Source of the DNA: Liolophura sinensis | Taxonomy: Eukaryota; Mollusca; Polyplacophora; Chitonida; Chitonidae | Reading direction: 5' to 3' | Assembly: GCF_032854445.1 (NCBI RefSeq) | Contig: NC_088301.1 | Coordinates: 38,491,187-38,555,186, forward strand | Length of the DNA stretch: 64,000 nucleotides | Shown here: positions 37,413 to 48,765 of the stretch, one piece after another | How the letters are laid out: every line of letters begins with the position of its first letter | Numbering within the stretch: position 1 is the stretch's first letter | Translations under genes and position numbers: made by a program | Notes under the pieces: model-generated | What the model was told of the DNA's origin: nothing | Database searches by the model: none | Seen by the model: only the letters and a program-made list of their open reading frames with translations

Positions 37413-37756
37413 GGCCCCGATAGCACAGTTGGTAAAGCGTCCACTTCGGGAGCGATAGATCCAGGGTCAATCTTGGGGTCGAGTCACACCTAACAATTTA
37501 AAAGAGAAAGTTGTAACTTTCTCGCTTGGTGTTCAGCGTGAAGGGATAGTGCAACAACCGGTTGACAGTATCAGTATAATGGATTGGGCGGCGCGGCTTA
37601 CTTGCCTTCGGTAAGTCGTCACTAGATAAAAGAGCGATGGAAATCCGCCTCCAGCAAGGAGGCACATTACATGCACTCTAAGGATTCCTTCGTCGTCATA
37701 TGACTGAAAAATTGTTAAGTACGACATTAAACCCCAATCACTCACTCGCTCACTCA
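37413..37756 (+). repeat. second tRNA-derived SINE family, near full length
   Basis: The copy begins with a good tRNA-like head. GATAGCACAGTTGGTAAAGC is the A-box region, and GGGGTCGAGTCACACC around 37475-37490 is the B-box region. A body of about 230 bases follows, with CTTGCCTTCGGTAAGTCGTC and ATGGAAATCCGCCTCCAGCA. The 3' end reads CTGAAAAATTGTTAAGTACG, then ACATTAAACCCC, with a TCACTCACTCGCTCACTCAA tail. The tail and body differ from the AAAT-tailed family, so this is a distinct SINE family. The closing block recurs at 62791-62846. Clear target-site duplications were not seen. Confidence 0.82.
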
Positions 37757-40700
37757 ACCTGCTCTCAGTCGTCCAGTTAAATGCAGTCGGCGACCGAAGC
37801 ATTGTCTAAACTTGCCAAACATACCTTGTCCAATAAAGCTGTCAATATCCAGGCAGAAGGCTACACCTCTCTTGGATTAAATTAATTATTCTACTGCTCG
37901 TACACAAATAATTATTCCGTTTAACGTTGACCTACACACAATTGTAGTGCATGTGTGCATGTATGTAAATGAGTAATCTAGTCTTAACCATAACATCAGT
38001 ATTCAATAGTCACAAACATTTTTAGATTCTAACATTCCATGAACATTACTTTCAATCACTGATGGCAGTTTGCTTTTTGCATTAAGTATGATGGCTAAAA
38101 CGATAATTCGTGCTTTATCTTTTTCACATACAGGTCTTTTTAACGAATAAAGTATAAACCAAAAGAAGAACACTCTGAATAGCTGTTCCATAATATTTCA
38201 GCTCTACCCAGTCGACTATATGGAATGTAAATTTAGCCCATAATTCAGTTCTTTCTCATGTTGTTTGGGGCCCCTGTGGGAGAGCTAAAAGCCCCGAACA
38301 ATCAATTTGCCAATTGGTTCTGTTTTCCCTATTGTTTAATGAATGAGTGGTGAATTGGCTGGCCCCTAATCGGTCTGGATTTTCGAAAAATGCCAATGCC
38401 AACAAACCCCAAGAGCGCTGAGTTTATGACCTAACTCTCTATCTTCTCGGTACTGTAATGCCTGGTACGGAATCTAAATGCTGGAGGCCATGTTTTCAGC
38501 ACATCATAACTCAGGCGTGAGGCCATGCTGGGTGAATCCGAATGATTAAATGACATTTCTTCCAAATGATTGAAAGAGATAAACCACAGGCGTGGCATGT
38601 GTTTGTATGGTTTTCGACCTATCTTTTCGTCTGTGTGTTATTTAGCTCTCTTTGGAAAAGTTGTGATGTTGTGGTATTGCTTGAACTTGAGGTTATTGAT
38701 TCATCATGTGTTAACATCTACTTAGACCTTTCGGCACAAATACATATATATCTGTGATATAAATTTAAAGCAAGCCACATCCTAATCCAAGTCATTTGAT
38801 TCTTGCAAAGTCACACATTTGAACAACGGTCCATTTTGTTCTCTGCAAACGTCGACATCCATATATCAATTATGGTGCGATACAAATTACAGCAGAACTT
38901 TGGTGATGGCTGATTACAAAATCCAAAATAGTGAATAACAAAGATCCCAGCGGAGCGTGTCCGACCCGATGGAATCCATCGATGCCTCCAAGTAACGAAC
39001 CATCCAGCCTTTCAACCGCTATTGTCACTGGCCAGATAGAGACACTTTCACACACTCATACATATGTAATCTTCTAGTGCCTCAGGAACATGTTGATTCG
39101 ATGTAGATCCTTGCGTCCCAATGGATTCGTACTACTTTACTCTTTCGGTTGCCTTCACCGGTTTTGTCTTAATACACGTCAATTATCCCTGCTTTATTCC
39201 ATCTCGCGGTCAGTATAATGAGCCTTGTACTACTGCCACCTAAATCCTCTTGGGAAGTAATCACAGAGACACAGCTTTGCAATCGGTCAGTTTGGAGAAA
39301 AAAGATCGAGAAAAAGAAACAACTTAAATGATAAGCATCCTCTTCTTGTCAAGTGTCACTCCTGGTGAACAACTAGTCTGCGAATAAAATGAGTGACATT
39401 TACTGTTAATCTGACAAATTTGTAAATTCGCATATGTGCAGTAATTTTTAATTCAACGCATGGGTCGCATGATGTCGAATTAATGAACCCTAACAAACCC
39501 AATCGGTTGTTAATTTATAATATTCCTTAGTTTTCGGATACAGAAAACCGAAAAAAGTTTATTGTGACAGTCAAACAGTGCTGATAAAGAGCACCAAGGA
39601 AATAGAAATGGCAAGAGAGGAAGTGTATTGAAAACAATAATCTGGCTTGATGGAGTAAATTATCGGATTTCTGGCAAAGTTAAATAACACAGGGATACTA
39701 GTGACTGTGGGTCTTAGATTAGAAAAAGTATCCGATGCCAGTTGATATTATCATTGTTTTGGGATTTCTTGAACTAGCTTCTGTTTTTATTGACCATAAG
39801 CTACGAGGTCGTTGGTAAATAATATTACTAGGTGTAGGCCTCCAGCGTGTCTTCTACTCCCATCGTTTCTTCTAGTTTCCAGATACACATTCTGCACAGT
39901 TGCATGAATCCTCTGGGCTGTTCCGATTGATGGCCTCTTATGGGGCTCCCCATTGAGCTGGACTCTCTGGACTGATGGCGACTTAATTGGCACCTAGGCA
40001 TCGTAGGTAGGTAGATTTACCGCTAACTGGACATTCCATTTCACGTTAACCGGAGACAGCCCTCATTTCCCACAGTAAGCATCCTGTCGATCGATGGTGT
40101 TCCTACGGCGTGTGTTTACAGCAAGATCGGTATTTAAATTAGCGGAAAGAAACAAACGATTATTTTATAGTAGACTACTACGGAACATCTCCCAGAAAAG
40201 CCATAATTTCGCACCAACTCGCTCATCAGCAACTGCCTTTTTTATTTTCTCGTTTTCTTTTGTCCGTTTTTACTTTCGGGCTTCTCCAATTGTCTGCTAT
40301 TTCGTTCATTTAGTAAAATGCCGTCTCAGAGGATGTACTAGCCCGGCCTTCACACAGATTTGCGACGGTATTTTACCGTCTGGCCACCGACTTATGTTCT
40401 TTGTGGTAACATAAACTATACTTTACGCTTCTGGCTAGTTCTCGATTTGCTCCACGTGTCTTGCTCGTGAACAGCCCGTGATTTCTAAACTGTGGTTATC
40501 TTCGGATCTTTTGATCGTGTCAAATAGGTTAAAAGACATACCGCACTGAATCTGCAAAAGGCTTTATGAAGTCGCCATAAAAGCGTTTCCAGGCACCACT
40601 TCGATTAACATACACATTTTCGTTTTTGAAAAAAACTCTTCTTCACCCTAGAATATTTCTCTGCAGAGGTCGATTTACGCACGAGTCCATTTCACTTTCC

Positions 40701-43700
40701 AAGGACTCAGTTGTCACGGAATATGGCTGGGTGGCATTTTATCATGGTACAGCGTTGCTATGACTCCACTCGGCCTTGACAGCAAATTACCGATGTCCAT
40801 GTCTGGTATCATGTTATATAATGACTTTAAAACACTATTCATTGTGTTGTGAAGCGTCATTTTTTAATCATCATGTTGTTAGAAACGCGGAATGCGTGTG
40901 ACTTCATGTATAATGAAAAGTTCTGTAACAATTATTTTGTTTAAGATGCATTTAAAGAATTTACTCGATTTTGCATACTTGAAGTTATTGACGTCTTGTA
41001 CTGGAATATGTCTTTATACTTAGACTTTTCAAGATTTATCAAGAAAACATCGGCCTATCTCTGTAAATGACTGTGACAGTCATAAATTCACCTGCTTTCC
41101 CATCTTCTTAAATAGATGTAAAAGTCATTGAGTTAATTTCCCAGGAATATGTCTTTCTTATGTACTTCAGTCATTTAGGAAAAAAAGCATATAATAACTT
41201 ATAAAAAGGATATTTAAATATCTTTACTTAGAGATTCCTAATTACTTAAATAGGATATCGTCCACTGAATCTTTTGTAACATTTTTTGCTGTTGAGCCCG
41301 AAGGCCATACTAGCCCATAATACACCGCACAGGTCTTTAACCTACGGCTATAAATGAATTAAATGACAGTCACTACTGTAGATTTTATTGTGTAAAATGG
41401 CTATTTTGCGTTTGATTTGCTAAACTTATTTAGTCAAACTCAACAAACTGTCTCCTGGATATAGTATATCCAATACTTTGTTCATGCATTAACCCGGCCC
41501 AAAATGTGCAAAACGGAGCAGGACAGTAGAGTTTCTTCTACTGGACAAAATGTGTTTTTATTTTCTAAAGACACGACCTGTCCCATCAAACCCCATGGAA
41601 TACTCTACTTTCTGTTTTCTATTATGTGTTATCATAAAATAGCTAAGATCTAGAGTCAAACCTAAGCGTAAAGTGGCCGTTGTTGTATAATGCAATCAAT
41701 ATGCCGTCCTCCGGCCTCAGGCCAGTGCATTATCTTTAACGTAGTCCGCAAGGACATGTGGTTCTATCGCCTATAAAATCCGTTCTTAGGTCGTTGAAAC
41801 AGTTTTGTACGTAAACACTATTATGCCAAAAAAGGGATGTGGCTTGTATGTTGGGCTAGGGTGTGGGTGTTATTAAAACACAGCAAATAACTTGAGGATG
41901 AAATATCCCTGGAGCTGACAATACTTACAGGTGGGTTGAGCTGGAGTCAAGGCAACCTGCTGAAGAATGCAGAAGAAATGTGTCCAGAATAGATATACAA
42001 AGTTAATCCACTTATGGTGTTTTTATTTCAAGGTATGTTATGGTGGAAATAATATGTATTACTTTACTTCGAAATATTTGTGTGCTAGTGTCTTGATATA
42101 AGTTTGTATGGTAGAAAATAATTATAATTAAAGACGTAGAGCACAGAGAGTAAAACCAGATCAACAGCGACAGTATTGGAAACATGCATGTATAGGATTT
42201 TTACAGGTTATCAGTATGGTTTCGATAACTTGTATTTCGTATTACTTAAAAAAAATAACAAGAAGAAGAAGGCAAAGTTCATCATTGTTCCTCATAAATT
42301 TGAAAAGAAGACTTTAACGTTTATCTTTTGTATAGAAAGCAAAAATTGCGTTCAGTAAAGGAATATTCTGTTACTTTTAAAAACACTTCCAAAACTCATT
42401 TCGGGAAACAGTCAGCATTTCAAGTATTTCTGGCACGAAAAGCAGAACTTGAGGGAAAACCGCTTGAAACCACAAATTCCAAACACAAATTTTAAAAGTT
42501 ATTGTTTTCGCAGTACTGTTAAAGCAATTTTTACGATCACCAGGTTAGGTCCAATAAAAGTCGTACACCTAAGATTTTAAATGATACTTTACAACTCATA
42601 TGAGACGCCAAAATATTTGATATAACCTTGATAAAAGATGCATTTTCTCCGCCTATTAAGTCGCGCGTAAGAGCCATGCGTGTGACCTCTTAATAGCTGG
42701 ACAACTAACTATGGTGCACGATGCGTTGCATGACTAGTACAAGCCTTTTGCTTGACAAGTTTCCAGCTGTTAACTGTTCTCGTGATTTTTACTCTTTGAA
42801 ACCTCGCGGAAAATGACCCATGGATTTTCTACCAGAGTGCCACTTGACCGGCGGGGAGAGTTCTGACCAGCTTTATTTGCACTTCTCTCTGGTTACCCGC
42901 AAGAGCTTAAGGCTGCCTCAATTGACAAGGCATTACATTCTTTGTCCATCGAATGAAGGCTTTTGTAAGCCAATATGACTCCCACGCAGCGCCAATAGAT
43001 AACCAGTTCTTGGTCACAGATGTTTTATTATCATAACAGGTTACTTGTTCGTACCTGTTGACACTATGGCAGACAGAAATCAGCAATTTCCACCTTTTGT
43101 TTCCTCATTTTCTTTGCGTGACGAGTCAAAACGAACAGAACTGAATGAATGTCGTGGAACATAAAAGCAAAAGAAAGCCCTCTAGCTCAGTAGCAAAAAC
43201 TCCAATGTAGTTTTAGTCAATGTCCCAAGAATTGGCTCTATGCCTGCAAGAAAGACCTATGGTTGCTTGTACAAGTTCCACTTCAACAGAATTAGACCAG
43301 TAAATTGCACCACACAGATATATTATCTTTGGCTATCGTTTCTCACTCAGTCTGTCTGGCGATCCTCAAAATCCTTTTAGCGAAAGAGGAGCCCCCATGT
43401 TCGTAGCCCATATACTCCAAATTTCACTAGTGTACACATTTACAGGTTCAAGTCTGAAAATGTTTTCTGCTCGTTAAAATATGGCTACTAAAGGCATCGA
43501 TATGACATGTTGTGTTACAAATGACGAGTACCCATAGGAATTTCGAACATAGAGGACATCAAGGTGTTACTGCATTTCCTTTATCTGTCGATATAATCTG
43601 TTTAGAAAAAATCCCGTGGCAGAAAGACGTAATCTCTTCTTAGCAGGCACATAATTCTGCTAATCAATTCGTCAAAACAGACACTCGTATCTCAGCCGTC

Positions 43701-44681
43701 AGTCAAATCAGGTCAATAATCGCAAAAAAAGACGCAAGGCATGTTCCAGGCGAATAAATGACCGAATCATCTACCGTGCTAGTAAGTAAGTCGAGAACAA
43801 AATATGTATCTCAGTTGCACTTTGATTGCAACTGTTCATATATCCCACGTGTCGATCTAATTTAACACGACGAATATACAATCCTTATCCTCGCATTAAG
43901 GTAGTAGGGCAGTAGTGTGAAATTAGTAAGCCAAGTTTTAATAGTACATCGTACGAAGTGGATGTATTCATCAGATAAGTGAATTTAAAATTGAGGACTT
44001 TTAGGTAAATTTGTCACCATAAGTTCTTGAAGGGGCACACTGAAAGTTATATTTAATGCCCCACGCGACCCAAATTTACCCAATCAGCTCAAAAGCTTGT
44101 TCTATCATTTAATTTCTGAAACCGTTTTCAGAGTGGTAAATAACCAACGTAAAAATCTGCGTGTATAAAAATCGACCCTGGAGAACTTTCACTTGTCGAT
44201 TTCGCAGTGGAGATCTGGCATGGCGTTATTCTCGCGGCCTCCAGGAGTTAAAACAGATTCTGACACATGTGCCTTTGTCATCATTTAAATTGCAACACAT
44301 GTGTTTTGTTGTTAATTTGCGTTAAAATATCATTAAAACTTATTGGTAAGTTTTCAATCCCTTGCTCGGAGGGGAAATTCTCAAACTTCCCCTGCTTCCA
44401 GTGTTCTCAGACCATTGGCGACGAGAAGCGATCGGCGGCGATCTTTTGTGTGCTCTGACATGAAGATTTCTGAAAACCCATACAAATATTACTTATGTCA
44501 CACGTATACATCGACTGGCAAAGACCACCATAAACTTGCCAGCAATTAAACTAGCAGCCTAGCCGTGGAGATGGGCGTATAACAAACAAACAGACATATA
44601 TAAACATAGTTTGTTCTTCATTGTTGCAAACTATTACAGTATGGACGTCCTTTTAAAATTATGTTTTACATAGTAGAAATG
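37757..44681. other. non-coding stretch, no gene supported
   Basis: Nearly 7 kb without a recognisable exon, tRNA or rRNA. Reading frames stay below about 107 codons. The longest, at 40094-40414, is a low-complexity hydrophobic/basic frame. The only repeat recognised is a family-B copy at 43807-43925. Confidence 0.55.
43807..43925 (+). repeat. dispersed repeat family B, longest copy
   Basis: It begins GTATCTCAGTTGCACTTTGA, matching 18309, and continues to TTTAACACGACGAATATAC and AAGGTAGTAGGGCAGTAGTG, matching 23760-23820. It therefore links two fragments that do not overlap one another. The preceding bases (43711-43750, GGTCAATAATCGCAAAA and TGTTCCAGGCGAATAAATGA) share words with 6049-6075 and may belong to the same family. 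Unnamed and non-coding. Confidence 0.6.
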
Positions 44682-44770
44682 TATTTATTTATTTATATGA
44701 TTGGTGTTTACGCTGTACTAAAGAATATTTCACTTATACAACGGTGGCCAGCATTATGGTGGAAGACATA
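44682..44770 (-). repeat. SINE 3'-end fragment, AAAT-tailed family
   Basis: TATTTATTTATTTATATGAT is followed by TGGTGTTTACGCTGTACTAA, AGAATATTTCACTTATACAA and CGGTGGCCAGCATTATGGTG. This is the reverse complement of the 3' end of the 31730-31990 SINE. Similarity stops after about 90 bases, so the copy is 5'-truncated. Confidence 0.85.
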
Positions 44771-47142
44771 GTAGAAACTCGTTGAAAGATAGAACAAAAT
44801 ATGAAAGGTCCTCATCATTTAAACCCACACCATCATTCGCGGTATAAATGGGCGTTTGTCGCCAATATCCGGCCATAGCACATGGTGTTTCTGGAGTATA
44901 ACAAGTACTAAACCACAGACGCCTTGAACTAGATTACACCACAAGGGCCGTTGTAAGCTGAGCCTCATTACTTAATTAACTGTCGGTTTCGTGCTTAGTG
45001 TACGCTAACCAACAATGTGATCAATATGCCCTATTTGTCACCCAAAACACAAAGAATTCCTATCCAAGAAATGCATTAAGATTCATGTTTAATAGGTATC
45101 AGGAGCTGAGAATTGTCTGGGTCCAGTGAATAGATGTTCAAAGCCTCAGACGGCATAATAGGACAGATTCATCACTGATAACTCTATGCAACATGGCGAC
45201 CTATACCGGACATTTGTTCAAGGTTTACCGTTTGATGGATTAAGACTTACGCAGGACTACTTACGTCTGCAAAATTACAATCCTAAAAACTCTAATTCAA
45301 AACCGACAATCCCACAGACCTGCTAACAGAGGCGTTTGTAATACATTTTGTGGCAGCAAATATGAGGTGACGCAAAACGAAATGCAATAAAAAAAAAAAA
45401 CGAAATGTAATAAATGTGGGTTTGTTTCAGGCGACCTTGACCCTATTTATAACGGCGGTTCAGCGGTTGGTAGAAGATTACTAGCAGTATTTAATTAGTA
45501 ACTTTGAGGAAAAGCATTTCATGGGTTTGAATGGACGCTTTCATGTATTAAATATTAAAATGAAACCCTATCATAAAATGAGATGAGAAGGAATTCTTAT
45601 GCAAATACATGTGAATTAACATGTACAGTTTTGGTCCTAATATGGGGTGAGAGGATAGTGGGGAAAGGGGGCAATCTTGATAACATGGCACCCACAGATA
45701 TGGATAAATGTACCGCATCACGCATCGTTACCTAACCATCAATGTGTCCAAAATAAAAAAAAAACATGCAAAATAATTGGAATTGAAGCAATCGTGAGAA
45801 AATCATACCTATCTATGTAGTGGATGTAGGATAATGGTGAATCTGAATTCCATGGCCACCATGGAGTGTGAGACGCGACCGCATTTACCTCTGTATCCGT
45901 GCATACGCCGAAAAACAACATGCAAAACAAATGAAGCTGTAGGCAGGGCGTGAAGTCATACAGCGGATGTAGGAGATCTGTCTATGACGCTGCTATAGTA
46001 ACTGCTGTATATTTGTATGCACCAAAAATTAAAACTTCAAAAGGAAAACAAATGGAACAGACACAAAGCCATAGGCTTACTTTTATTTATACGGTAGTTA
46101 TAGAGAAACTGCCACTCTTGTTACCATGATAACCATGGAAAGGGATAAACGTATACTGCAACAAATCGGTTTTATTACAGTTAAGGTTGGGATGGCTACT
46201 ATTGTAATATTCTGTATTAAACAATTCCACCCACTCTGAAACTATTGAAATTATTGGTTTTGCTATGTAAGGATTACAGATACCACTATAGTATCTATAT
46301 TTACATTCAGTAGAGGCATTTTGGAGCAGGTGCCAAATACGAAAATGACATATCACTTTTTGATAACAAACTCTTTCATTTGTACTTGGTGACGTTTCTT
46401 TGTTTACTCTATCGTGTTTTCTAACCAGTCATCGGTCACTGGTTCGGAAACGCCGTTAGAATTGACAACCAGACGTCACTAGCAATTAATGAAGGAGTTT
46501 GTTATCCACGGATGTTGTGTCATTTCAGATTGATAGGGGGATTTTTTGTTGACGCCGTGTACAGCAGCGTTACTGTTATATGATGGCGCACATGTTCCAT
46601 GTGGAAAAAACCCGAGAAGTGACAAGTAACTGGCGAACTTCTCTACAAAAGACACAGATTTTCCTAGCAGTGCAAGTGTACATACCAGTATATTGGCCCT
46701 GCACTAAAGGCTAAAAGACGTGTTCGAGGGTGTATTCCAACCATGCCTCAGCAAATAATTATTTGTATACAATAAGGAGTCAAACGGAGTATGATTTAGG
46801 AGGATTAATGCATTGAAAAAAACCTTGTTTGAGAATACAAAAGATGAAAACATTTCACAAAACACGAAATCAGCGGTATGAAATGTATTTTCAGTATAGA
46901 AAAGATGCCCATTATATATACGGAACGAAAACTTTGCTCTGCAAATGTGATTGAAAATGCACACTACAGGCACGCAAATAATCTTTGACCTGGCAATGAG
47001 CACACAAATCATGATCACTTGATGCCTTTCTTTTAATAAATTATACGTATAAGTAGGAAGAAAGGCAAATTTCTCCAGTAAACTTCCTTTGCAAAATTCA
47101 TTACAAAACTTAAGTCATTGCATAGGGTATAATTCCAAGTTT

Positions 47143-47229
47143 GTATGTATGTATGTATGTATGTATGTATGTATGTATGTATGTATGTATGTATGTATGT
47201 ATGTATGTATGTATGTATGTATGTATGTA
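47143..47229. repeat. (GTAT)n microsatellite, ~22 copies
   Basis: An uninterrupted run of the tetranucleotide GTAT for 87 bases. Read on the minus strand it gives a meaningless Thr-Tyr-Ile-His repeat frame. The pure array suggests active slippage and likely length variation between individuals. Confidence 0.97.
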
Positions 47230-47433
47230 CCAACTAAAGTTGATATGGATTTGTAGATGAACCTTACAGGTGTTCTTTGTTTTTGTGGTATTCGTTGAAT
47301 TTCCTGTAAAGACTTAAGTCACCAGCTATAAGTCGATCGCCCATCCCTTCAGAGAGCAGATGTTTAAGACGTAAGTTATATCGATATTTTAAAATAATTG
47401 CTGCATTTATATCCATGTACAGATCCATGTAAA

Positions 47434-47472
47434 GATTTATTTGATATTTTAACGCCATACCCAAGAACATAA
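47434..47472 (-). repeat. SINE 3'-end fragment, very short
   Basis: GATTTATTTGATATTTTAAC and GCCATACCCAAGAACAT parallel the 3' end of the AAAT-tailed SINE family (TTTATTTGATTGGTGTTTTA, then CGCCGTACTCAAGAATA). Only about 40 bases are retained. Confidence 0.5.
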
Positions 47473-47480
47473 ATGCGTGG

Positions 47481-47501
47481 GTGCGCGCGTGTGTGTATAT
47501 A
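47481..47501. other. alternating purine-pyrimidine tract
   Basis: A 21-base run (GTGCGCGCGTGTGTGTATAT plus A) alternates strictly between purine and pyrimidine. Such GC/GT tracts can adopt left-handed Z-DNA under supercoiling. This follows from composition and is not evidence of function. Confidence 0.6.
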
Positions 47502-48734
47502 ATTATGCACTTATTCAAGCGTTAATGTATTGGTATACTTTATATACAACAACTGTCAGTGATATATTTCGTGAACGACCATTATTTGTAGATATGAACT
47601 AAATGCTATTTATCTGCTTTTGCAGTCTCTCCTTTGTACGTGCGGTTATTACCTGTGTATATCTACTATTCTTTTTTCTTATAATTGCTGTAAGGGAGCT
47701 TTATGCCTGTAGGAATCCGAACACATATAAACAAACTGAATTCGGTGGTATGGAACCCGCACTGAAAGTCTCTTTGAGAACTTTTATCTGTAGCATTCAT
47801 GTCGACAACGGCTTTTCCGTCAAAAAAAACAGTAAACCACCCTGCACGCTGAAATGATCTTTCTTGCACCAGTATTGTATAGTTGTATTTCTCCGCTCTC
47901 CATTAGGCGTCAAGCTCCCGAGTTCAGGTGACGATATTGTGTTGTTAAGGCTACAGTGAACAATTAATGGCCGCAGCGCTTCCTGCCTAAGCCTAACACT
48001 TCTTTGATACACCCTTTTGACTTATCAATCTTCCACATGTCAAATATTTGGCATGAATTTAAGTCGACTAATTCAAGTGTTAAACACTTGATAAGACCAG
48101 TTACACGTTGCCTTTCACATTGTTTCTTCCAATATTTTCTGATTTCAAAAAGTAAAATACATAAGCTGCTAAATCCCATGATCGAAAACAATCGTTACTT
48201 GTAGAGTTAATAAATGAGCTAGTCTTATCCCTTTGAATGTAACATCGTTGCATGCAGAGTTCATTCTATTTGTGACTTTAATCCTAAATGCAAGTCTTGA
48301 CAAGACTCTCTTTTAATGACAACGGCTCAGTTTTCTTAGTTGTTTGAGGCTACAGATAATAGCGTCACTAACACCACTCACAATTTTTCCATACTGGCTA
48401 CCTACGCGTAAGTCAAATTATCTTCAGACCAAATATAACCAAATATAAAAGAAAATATTTTTCTGTTAAGATATAGCCAAAGTAATAAGCACACAAAATT
48501 TTGTACGTAGTCAGGCCTACATAAAATCTAAAGTGTACGTTCAAATGTAACCAATTTTCCGAAAGACTAGCGTTAATTACAGAAAAGTACAACCCAAAGA
48601 GCCATCAACCCATATTCTCATGAGGATGTCTAGACCAGTCCGTCAAAAGAGCTGATCTCAAGCTATTATGTGTAATTACACTTCGTCTTAAAATGGAACA
48701 AGCCTTTTAAAGCTAACTAAGAACACAGATATTT

Positions 48735-48765
48735 TATGTCCTGTAGCACTATTTTACAGGACATA
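48735..48765. repeat. perfect 11-bp stem-loop
   Basis: TATGTCCTGTA and TACAGGACATA are exact inverted repeats separated by nine bases. No poly-T terminator or gene end was recognised nearby, so its role is unknown. Confidence 0.8.

Noticed and set aside
40094-40414. 106-codon frame rich in F, R and S
   Set aside because: No domain or splice signals. Its composition fits random AT/pyrimidine-rich sequence.
47033-47233. 66-codon minus-strand frame with Thr-Tyr-Ile-His repeats
   Set aside because: A direct translation of the (GTAT)n microsatellite.
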